Of a stretch of 5,329 bases of DNA, positions 4,893-5,329 are shown in pieces. Made by a program: the position numbers and the translations under genes. Source of the stretch: Clostridia bacterium (GTDB lineage Bacteria > Bacillota > Clostridia > Peptostreptococcales > Anaerovoracaceae); contig JAIKZT010000053.1 of NCBI GenBank assembly GCA_024682015.1, positions 1 through 5,329 on the forward strand, written 5' to 3'. The notes below the pieces were generated by a model. That model saw only the letters and a program-made list of their open reading frames with translations, had not been told where the DNA came from and made no database searches. Numbering within the stretch: the stretch's first letter is position 1; each line of letters opens with the position of its first letter.

Positions 4893-4927
4893 AATCGACA
4901 AAACAAAATCTTATGTTAACTTACTGC

Positions 4928-4947
4928 CATGGGAGAACAAACCCATG
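4928..4947 (-). promoter_or_regulatory. Hairpin in the hflX leader
   Basis: CATGGG (4928-4933) and CCCATG (4942-4947) form a 6-bp stem with an 8-nt loop about 36 nt before the hflX start. It lacks a T-run and is not a terminator. On the minus strand it begins with an ATG (4946) opening an 11-residue frame, MGLFSHGSKLT, ending TAA at 4911. No ribosome binding site is visible for that frame. Confidence 0.35.
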
Positions 4948-4977
4948 AGGATGGTTGCGGACAGGACCCCGCAGGCA
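4944..4977. repeat. 34-bp direct repeat, copy 1 (hflX-proximal)
   Basis: This copy runs from CATGAGGATGG to CCCCGCAGGCA and is identical over all 34 bp to the copy at 5068-5101; identity stops abruptly at both ends. It contains a small inverted repeat TGCGG/CCGCA. It would lie in the 5' leader of an hflX mRNA started near the -10-like TATAAA at 4983-4978. Confidence 0.95.
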
Positions 4978-5007
4978 TTTATAATAAAGCCGAAGGGGTG
5001 GCCGCAA
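4978..5007 (-). promoter_or_regulatory. Possible hflX-yigZ promoter
   Basis: The minus strand has TATAAA (4983-4978) preceded after 18 bp by TTGCGG (5007-5002). The -10 match is fair and the -35 weak. It is the only AT-rich -10-like site in an otherwise GC-rich gap, so it is the best candidate, but a promoter within or upstream of hslU could also serve hflX. Confidence 0.3.
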
Positions 5008-5067
5008 AGAGGCTCATGCTGAGAAGCGCAGTCCGCGGCGCCCTCGACCGCGGCGAGCATCGCAGGA

Positions 5068-5101
5068 CATGAGGATGGTTGCGGACAGGACCCCGCAGGC
5101 A
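5068..5101. repeat. 34-bp direct repeat, copy 2 (hslU-proximal)
   Basis: A perfect copy of 4944-4977, starting 3 nt beyond the hslU stop codon. The 90 bp between copies is GC-rich and includes a CCGCGG/CCGCGG hairpin (5033-5053) with a 9-nt loop. I see no terminator for hslU here. The two copies may mark an internal duplication or two members of a dispersed repeat. Confidence 0.95.
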
Positions 5102-5104
5102 GAA

Positions 5105-5329
5105 TTACAGTATGAATCTGTCTATGTCGTCCTCGTGGATCTGCTCCTCGAACTTCTCGCGCACATACTCCGCCGTGATGGAGATCGTCTTCTGGCTCTC
5201 ATCCGGCAGACCGAACGAAATGTCCTCGAGCAGCTTCTCCATGATGGTGTGCAGCCGCCGTGCGCCGATGTTCTCGGTCTGTTCGTTGACCATGAAGGCC
5301 ATGGACGCGATCTCCTCCACCGCTTCCGG
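5105..5329 (-). CDS. hslU: ATP-dependent protease ATPase subunit HslU (ClpY), C-terminal 74 residues
   Basis: This is the 3' end of hslU; the rest lies beyond the right edge and the frame is open to the last base. HslU is the AAA+ unfoldase that feeds substrates to the HslV peptidase in the cytoplasm. The visible part starts PEAVEEIASMAF and contains ENIGARRLHTIMEKLLED (the sensor-2 region with its arginine pair), then ITAEYVREKF, and ends DDIDRFIL. Its C-terminal tail is the segment that docks into HslV in characterised homologues, and here it is intact. The stop is TAA at 5107-5105. An apparent GTG start at 5320 is internal to the gene and not a real start. In many Firmicutes hslU sits with hslV upstream and codY downstream; here hflX follows instead. 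Confidence 0.95.
   Translation of the reverse strand, partial: PEAVEEIASMAFMVNEQTENIGARRLHTIMEKLLEDISFGLPDESQKTISITAEYVREKFEEQIHEDDIDRFIL

Noticed and set aside
4944..5101. CRISPR array
   Set aside because: There are only two repeats with a 90-bp spacer between them and no third copy; the spacing is far too long for a CRISPR spacer.

Overview
The window reads as a stretch of a moderately GC-rich Firmicute (Bacillota) chromosome. Supporting signs are G-rich Shine-Dalgarno sites, consensus -35/-10 promoters, compact intrinsic terminators, a large tRNA operon whose genes all encode CCA, and an HslU with the usual C-terminal tail. The GC-rich coding sequence together with HslUV would fit a Negativicutes-like or clostridial lineage, but no lineage marker in the window settles this. 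Every gene I can support lies on the minus strand, so transcription runs from high to low coordinates.

In transcription order the window holds: the 3' end of hslU (5329-5105); a 200-nt intergenic region with a perfect 34-bp direct repeat and several hairpins; hflX (4892-3600); and yigZ, which overlaps hflX by 4 nt (3603-2986). A consensus promoter (2915-2887) then drives a run of 15 tRNA genes, Val-Asp-Thr-Tyr-Gly-Gly-Arg-Gln-Lys-Ser-Ser-Trp-Pro-Met-Phe (2849-1416). The run ends at an intrinsic terminator (1411-1381).

Next comes about 600 bp of tandem repeat with an exact 250-bp period (about 2.4 copies, 1367-768), which I do not believe is protein-coding. It is followed by an AT-rich block that reads as an UP element, a TTGACA-17-TAATAT promoter (675-647), and an intrinsic terminator only about 80 nt downstream (600-561). 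This is a candidate small RNA gene or a terminated leader. Beyond it are an extended -10 promoter (536-528), direct repeats, a strong ribosome binding site, and the first 149 codons of an OmpR-family response regulator gene that runs off the left edge (447-1).

HslU (protein unfolding for HslV), HflX (ribosome splitting and rescue) and the tRNA operon all belong to protein synthesis and quality control, but only hflX-yigZ looks translationally coupled. The most interesting stretch is 447-675. There the putative 80-nt RNA carries two C-rich segments, and one of them is complementary over 9 nt to the ribosome binding site of the response regulator gene just downstream.
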